A DNA stretch of 47,247 nt from CAZHOV01 sp964534315. Its GTDB lineage: Bacteria; Bacteroidota; Bacteroidia; Chitinophagales; Saprospiraceae. The DNA is taken from the NCBI GenBank assembly GCA_964534315.1, contig CAZHOV010000017.1:1-47247 (forward strand), read 5' to 3'. A model generated the notes under the pieces. The model was not told the DNA's origin and did not search any database. It worked only from the letters and a program-made list of their open reading frames with translations. Numbering within the stretch: position 1 is the first letter of the stretch; each line of letters begins with the position of its first letter. Positions 42,812 to 47,247 of the stretch are shown one piece after another. The translations under genes were made by a program, and so were the position numbers.

Positions 42812-44686
42812 ATGAATCTGCCGCGTTGGGGAATATTATTGATCGATTTGACTTTCAGTTTACTGTCTATTACGGCAGCTTATTTGCTGCGGTTTAATTT
42901 TGATATACCGGAGGTGGAATATCACGTCATGGCTATCGCTTATCCTTTGATCCTTTCTGTACGACTGATCAGCTTTTTTATCTTCAAGACGTATGCCGGG
43001 ATTATTTTTCATACCAGCATCGAGGATGCTCAACGTATTTTCTGGGCAATTAGCACAGGGACGTTGGCTATTCTGATTGCGACGCCTGTTTTATTGCCGA
43101 TTCTGGGATTTAACATCGTACCTTACTCGATCACGATCATCGACTTTGTGGTGATGATGTTTCTCATGCTTTCTTTCAGGATTTTTGTAAAAATCTTGTA
43201 TCTGGAGCTCAATAATTTGAATAAAGACAAAAGAAAGGTCATCATTTATGGAGCAGGAGCCATGGGGATTACGACCAAAAAAGCACTAGACCGGGATCAG
43301 GGTGTCAATTACTCCGTCAATGCTTTTGTAGATGATGACGATGCTATGGAGAAAAAGCGGCTTTTGGGTATTGAAATTTATTCATCTAAACGATTGGAGC
43401 AGTTGTTGCATGCCAACCGAACTGAAATGCTCATCATTTCTACGCCTACTATTTCGCTGGAAAAAAAGCAGGAACTGGTCGAAACCTGTCTAAAGTATGA
43501 AGTCAAAGTATTGAATGTTCCTCCAATGAGTAAATGGATCAATGGGGAACTGAGTTTCAAACAGATAAAGGAGATCCGTATTGAAGATCTGTTGGAGCGT
43601 GATCCTATTCAGCTGGATGAAAACAATATTGAACATTTTATAAAGGGAAAAACAATTCTGATCACTGGAGCGGCAGGCTCAATCGGGAGCGAAATTGCTC
43701 GTCAAACTCTGCGCTATTTTCCGAAGCAGTTAGTATTAATTGATCAGGCCGAGACGCCATTGCACGAGCTGGATCTCGAATTAAGTAATATTTACCGGTT
43801 TCGAGATTATCAGGCGGTGATCGCCGATATTTGTAACCAGGATCGTATGAAGGTGCTCTTTGAAACCTTTAAACCAGATATCGTCTTTCACGCAGCAGCC
43901 TATAAGCATGTCCCCATGATGGAGGCTAACCCGGCTGAAGCCGTTCTGACCAATATCGGCGGAACAAAAATTATAGCTGACCTCTCTGTTCAATTTGGCG
44001 TCAGGCAGTTTGTCTTCGTCAGCACCGATAAAGCGGTCAATCCGTCCAGCATGATGGGAGCTTCGAAAAGGGCTGCGGAAATATATGTACAAGCGCTTGA
44101 TCAGCACATTAAAAATCAAGGTACTCGGTTTGTAACGACTCGTTTTGGTAACGTGCTGGGCTCCAATGGATCGGTCATCCCGTTATTCAAAAAGCAAATA
44201 GCTGAAGGCGGACCGGTAACCGTTACTCACCCGAAGATGACCCGCTTCTTCATGACGATTCCCGAAGCTTGCCAGTTGGTTCTCGAAGCAGGAGCTATGG
44301 GGGAGGGAGGAGAGATTTTTGTGTTTGATATGGGGCGCTCGATAAAAATTCTCGATCTTGCCAAGAAAATGATCCGGCTATCCGGCCTGGAAATCGGCAA
44401 AGATATCCATATCGTTTTTACGGGGCTTCGTCCCGGAGAGAAATTGTATGAAGAGTTGCTCAATAAAGCAGAAAAAACGTTGCCTACTCATCATCCCAAA
44501 ATATTAAAAGCTAAAGTAAGGGAATATGAGTTGGCAGAAGCAAAGTCTTTTGTTGAGCAACTCTTGAGCCTTTCTTGTCAAAAGGATAATGAACAAGTTG
44601 TTCGACTGCTAAAAAAGGTCATACCGGAATACCAAAGCCTGAACTCCGTGTTTGAAAAACTGGATTCAAGTGACAGCGTCAGGTAA
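42812..44686 (+). CDS. membrane nucleotide-sugar 4,6-dehydratase (PglF/WbpM/CapD type)
   Basis: Converts UDP-GlcNAc (or a related nucleotide sugar) to the 4-keto-6-deoxy product in PglF/WbpM homologues. Four membrane helices (about 7-130), a first Rossmann region (VIIYGAGAMGITTKKAL, about 144), then the extended SDR domain from about 280 with ILITGAAGSIGSEIARQ. In the catalytic site STDKAVNPSSMMGASK the usual Tyr of YxxxK is Met415, with Lys419, as in the WbpM class. 624 residues, typical of the long form. It probably acts before the aminotransferase and the transferase upstream, although it has its own promoter. Confidence 0.92.
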   Translation: MNLPRWGILLIDLTFSLLSITAAYLLRFNFDIPEVEYHVMAIAYPLILSVRLISFFIFKTYAGIIFHTSIEDAQRIFWAISTGTLAILIATPVLLPILGFNIVPYSITIIDFVVMMFLMLSFRIFVKILYLELNNLNKDKRKVIIYGAGAMGITTKKALDRDQGVNYSVNAFVDDDDAMEKKRLLGIEIYSSKRLEQLLHANRTEMLIISTPTISLEKKQELVETCLKYEVKVLNVPPMSKWINGELSFKQIKEIRIEDLLERDPIQLDENNIEHFIKGKTILITGAAGSIGSEIARQTLRYFPKQLVLIDQAETPLHELDLELSNIYRFRDYQAVIADICNQDRMKVLFETFKPDIVFHAAAYKHVPMMEANPAEAVLTNIGGTKIIADLSVQFGVRQFVFVSTDKAVNPSSMMGASKRAAEIYVQALDQHIKNQGTRFVTTRFGNVLGSNGSVIPLFKKQIAEGGPVTVTHPKMTRFFMTIPEACQLVLEAGAMGEGGEIFVFDMGRSIKILDLAKKMIRLSGLEIGKDIHIVFTGLRPGEKLYEELLNKAEKTLPTHHPKILKAKVREYELAEAKSFVEQLLSLSCQKDNEQVVRLLKKVIPEYQSLNSVFEKLDSSDSVR

Positions 44687-44755
44687 AGACGATATTACAG
44701 GAAGTTATTTCCTTCAGTTCATTCCTTTTTCATTTCCTTTTTTCCTGGTGGTCAT

Positions 44756-47149
44756 TTACCTATTCACACTCAAACGCTTGGTGCTAATCAGTTGGTCGTC
44801 AGCGAGCCATTGGTAAAAATAGATGCCATTGGGCCAACTGGAGGTGTTGATTTCCAGTTTATTTCCTACTGATCCGTCTATTGGTTGCGTATGCATAAGT
44901 TGTCCGTATGAGTTGTAGATATTTAACTCTGCAGTTACTCCCTGAGCTATAGGTTTGTCAAATTCAACCCATACTTTTTGATCAGCCGGATTAGGCCGCA
45001 AAGTGATAAACTCAAAGTCTTCAGAACTCAGGGCAGTCGAGGAGGTAATCTCTCCCCGCAGGTAGTTGATCTCCAGGTCATCAAAATAAAAACCATCTCC
45101 GTCAACAGCTCCGTCAGAGTTCATAGAGAAACGGATGATCACCTCTTCACCGATATGGTTGGACAAGTCAATCTCCTCAAAAAGCCATACACCACTAACA
45201 CCATCGTATACTGGCTGGCCCGGATCCTGGTCTTCGGTTCCCGCTTTGGTATACTTTCCACATAGCGGGGTGAAGTTGGTGCCGTCTGTAGAGATAGAGA
45301 CCTGTGCCCAATCGAAATTAGCTTCGATTTCCCATTTGGCATAGTAGGTGAGCCAGGCTGTTTGGGCATCGACGGGTATTTCAACGAAATTCTCCATTTG
45401 AATATAGCTGGAGATGTTGTCGTCATAGTCTCCGAATGGTGAATCTGTAATACTTCGGGGAGGCGAAACGAAATCTTCATCGGTGGTAAACCAGTTGTCA
45501 TTGCCGCCAAAATCCCAGGATCCCATGTTTTCCGCCATTTCCTGAAAGAGCGGAGCAGGCTGGCCATAATACTTGGTCAAGGTATCGCTAAATATAGTTA
45601 TACCATTGTCGAGCGAAAGGATCAGCTGGATAGTCTCGCCCGGTTCGATAGCAGGATTAAGGGTATAATTGATTTCATCTTCGAGGATTTCAAAAGGAAT
45701 CAAATTAACGTCCATAGGAGCATCTGTGGTCAATACGTTATCAGATAGTCCTTCAAGCGATACGGTGAAGTCTCCTCCGGAGAGTCCGATGCGTTCGAGG
45801 GAAAAGTCAATTTTATTATTTAATTGATTGATAAAAAGGGGCGAATTTTGTTCGAGGATTCCGTAATTGAGTACAGCACGTGCGGTATTGATATTCATCA
45901 ACATCGTACCTTTACAGAGGTCTACGATTTCAAATTCGGCAGGCCAGAATCCAGTAGTTCCCACTTCAGGGGTCATTGAATAAATTTTTGGTTTTGTGGT
46001 CTGTTCACCGTACATCCAGTCATCAGACGTACCATTGACCTGATAGCCAACTGTTTCAGTAGCTGTTCCGGCCAGGTAATTATTTTCGGAAGTTAATAAT
46101 TCAGCAAGCGGCACAAATACTTCGGATTCCACGATTTCATCGGAGTAGCCCCAAGGGTAGATGAGTAAGTTGCCAAAGGTGTGGTAATTGAGAGCTATGA
46201 CAAACTCATGCATATTGCAGAAATCCCGCATGGCCTGTGTTTCCGGTTCGGAAAAAGGGCCGGTACCCCGATAGACTTGAGAGGGTGGGTTGGGGGAAGA
46301 GCCATTATCGTCATATCCCCATTCAAATCCATAATTTCTATTCAGGTCGACCCCGAAGGAGCCATCGGCATTTTCACTTCTATTCTTACGCCACAGTCCG
46401 CCACCGTCAGGAGCGATAAATTCATTATATATGTAGCCGTCCGGATTGATACAGGGAACAAAATACATTTCAATATTATCGACCAGGTATTTTATCTCTT
46501 CATCTTCCTCATAGTTTTCCAATAAATACCACATGTAGAAGATCAATTGAGAGAGGGCGTTAGGTTCGCGGGCATGGTGGATAGCATTGTAGAAAACTTC
46601 CGGTTCGGTTTCCTCATCTTCGTTGGGATTATCGGAGATGCGCAGCCAGTAGATCGGGCGGTCTTCATGGGTGAGGATATCAGGGATGGGCTCCCGCGGA
46701 GAGATCAAATTCGGATATTTGGCGGCCATACTATCAAGATTGTCAAGCATTTCCTGATAGGTCAGGAACCCACCCATAGAGCCTAGCTCAAAGTTTTCGG
46801 GCACTTCCCAGTCAGCAGCAGCATCTCCAAAGCAATCATTTGAACGTAATTCGGCAGTAGGAGGTTGCTCATTTTGGGTTTGGTAGTGCTTAACCACATC
46901 TTCGATCAGGATTTCGTAATCAAAACCGGCGTCCCGGATTTGCTGAATCTCTTTTTTTGAAAAATCATTAATAAAATAGCGTTCCGGAGCATATTTACCA
47001 TGGTCGACCTCTAATCCTAAGCTTCCAAGCCGCTGAAAATCTGCCTCACTGTATAACTTAACTTTAACCCTGGAGTAATCTTGCTGTTGTTGGGCATTAA
47101 TGCCCAGACAAATAAAGAGACTGAATAAAATTGTAAAATGATAGTTCAT
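44756..47149 (-). CDS. secreted M14 zinc carboxypeptidase with T9SS sorting domain
   Basis: Signal peptide MNYHFTILFSLFICLGINAQ, an N-terminal pro-region (about 21-125), then an M14 metallocarboxypeptidase domain (about 130-430). Zinc ligands: His192 and Glu195 in AIHHAREP, His323 in ALNYHTFGN. The Arg/Asn substrate motif is in DLNRNYG (about 268-274) and the catalytic Glu395 in MTPEVGTTG. A beta-sandwich part resembling an immune-inhibitor-A/MAM-like module follows (about 540-690). A T9SS type A sorting domain ends the protein (LRPNPADQKVWVEF, SSWPNGIYFYQWLADD). 797 residues. Likely exported for peptide digestion. Convergent with the dehydratase gene, 69 nt of T-rich sequence between. Confidence 0.93.
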   Translation of the reverse strand: MNYHFTILFSLFICLGINAQQQQDYSRVKVKLYSEADFQRLGSLGLEVDHGKYAPERYFINDFSKKEIQQIRDAGFDYEILIEDVVKHYQTQNEQPPTAELRSNDCFGDAAADWEVPENFELGSMGGFLTYQEMLDNLDSMAAKYPNLISPREPIPDILTHEDRPIYWLRISDNPNEDEETEPEVFYNAIHHAREPNALSQLIFYMWYLLENYEEDEEIKYLVDNIEMYFVPCINPDGYIYNEFIAPDGGGLWRKNRSENADGSFGVDLNRNYGFEWGYDDNGSSPNPPSQVYRGTGPFSEPETQAMRDFCNMHEFVIALNYHTFGNLLIYPWGYSDEIVESEVFVPLAELLTSENNYLAGTATETVGYQVNGTSDDWMYGEQTTKPKIYSMTPEVGTTGFWPAEFEIVDLCKGTMLMNINTARAVLNYGILEQNSPLFINQLNNKIDFSLERIGLSGGDFTVSLEGLSDNVLTTDAPMDVNLIPFEILEDEINYTLNPAIEPGETIQLILSLDNGITIFSDTLTKYYGQPAPLFQEMAENMGSWDFGGNDNWFTTDEDFVSPPRSITDSPFGDYDDNISSYIQMENFVEIPVDAQTAWLTYYAKWEIEANFDWAQVSISTDGTNFTPLCGKYTKAGTEDQDPGQPVYDGVSGVWLFEEIDLSNHIGEEVIIRFSMNSDGAVDGDGFYFDDLEINYLRGEITSSTALSSEDFEFITLRPNPADQKVWVEFDKPIAQGVTAELNIYNSYGQLMHTQPIDGSVGNKLEINTSSWPNGIYFYQWLADDQLISTKRLSVNR

Positions 47150-47197
47150 AAATGGACCATTTAGGTAAGAAAAGAAAGATTATAATATAAGTTACTG

Positions 47198-47217
47198 ATC
47201 TTTCGCAAGCGAAAGAT
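47198..47217. repeat. 9-bp inverted repeat upstream of the carboxypeptidase gene
   Basis: atctttcgc-aa-gcgaaagat, perfect arms, about 50 nt before the start codon. On the plus strand it is followed by tatgattttt. It may be a terminator of a gene beyond the window or a leader structure. Confidence 0.6.
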
Positions 47218-47247
47218 TATGATTTTTGAATAATTTAGCAGTAGCGA

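Overview
The window comes from a Bacteroidota genome, most likely Saprospiria (Lewinella/Haliscomenobacter-like). Evidence: a type IX secretion (T9SS) and gliding locus (gldJ, a PorP/SprF protein, porU, porV), proteins with T9SS C-terminal sorting domains, OmpA with thrombospondin type 3 repeats, promoters with the Bacteroidota -33 TTTG / -7 TAnnTTTG boxes, and A-rich leaders with no Shine-Dalgarno. The genus is inferred from gene style; no 16S rRNA is present.

Layout. 0.1-13.1 kb: a serpin lipoprotein, mfd, an FMN alpha-hydroxyacid oxidase, acetoacetyl-CoA ligase, a TPM-domain membrane protein, a beta-lactamase-fold serine hydrolase, and a large GT2 glycosyltransferase fused to a degenerate sugar-phosphate transferase. 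13.3-19.2 kb: recR divergent from pdhC (E2) plus a CoA-binding protein, then OmpA and a Glu/Leu dehydrogenase. 19.2-30.3 kb: an arginase-fold protein that has lost its metal ligands, murF, and the T9SS/gliding set. 30.2-35.7 kb: a tight five-gene minus-strand operon (GNAT, sodium:solute symporter, M20 amidohydrolase, alanine racemase, ornithine-racemase-like protein). 35.9-39.7 kb: a secreted caspase-DUF4384 protein and a T9SS cargo with delta-60 repeats. 39.7-40.5 kb: an initiator tRNA gene split by a group I intron. 40.7-44.7 kb: aminotransferase, sugar-1-phosphate transferase and 4,6-dehydratase, resembling the start of an amino-sugar glycan pathway. 44.8-47.1 kb: a T9SS-exported M14 carboxypeptidase.

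Main discovery. The minus-strand tRNA-fMet(CAU) gene has exact 33-nt and 40-nt exons separated by 660 nt. The intron lies between U33 and C34, starts after a U, ends in G, carries recognisable P, Q, R and S core elements with P4, P7, P8 and P9 pairings, and encodes a 149-residue PD-(D/E)XK protein like the cyanobacterial homing endonuclease I-Ssp6803I. Tools that expect contiguous tRNAs will probably miss this initiator tRNA.

A second theme is intergenic: tandem repeats of 7- or 8-nt period at eight places, and several perfect GC-rich palindromes. They sit close to stop codons and in two cases are translated as protein tails. No CRISPR array, insertion sequence, integrase or rRNA was seen. 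No gene-free stretch exceeds 300 bases.
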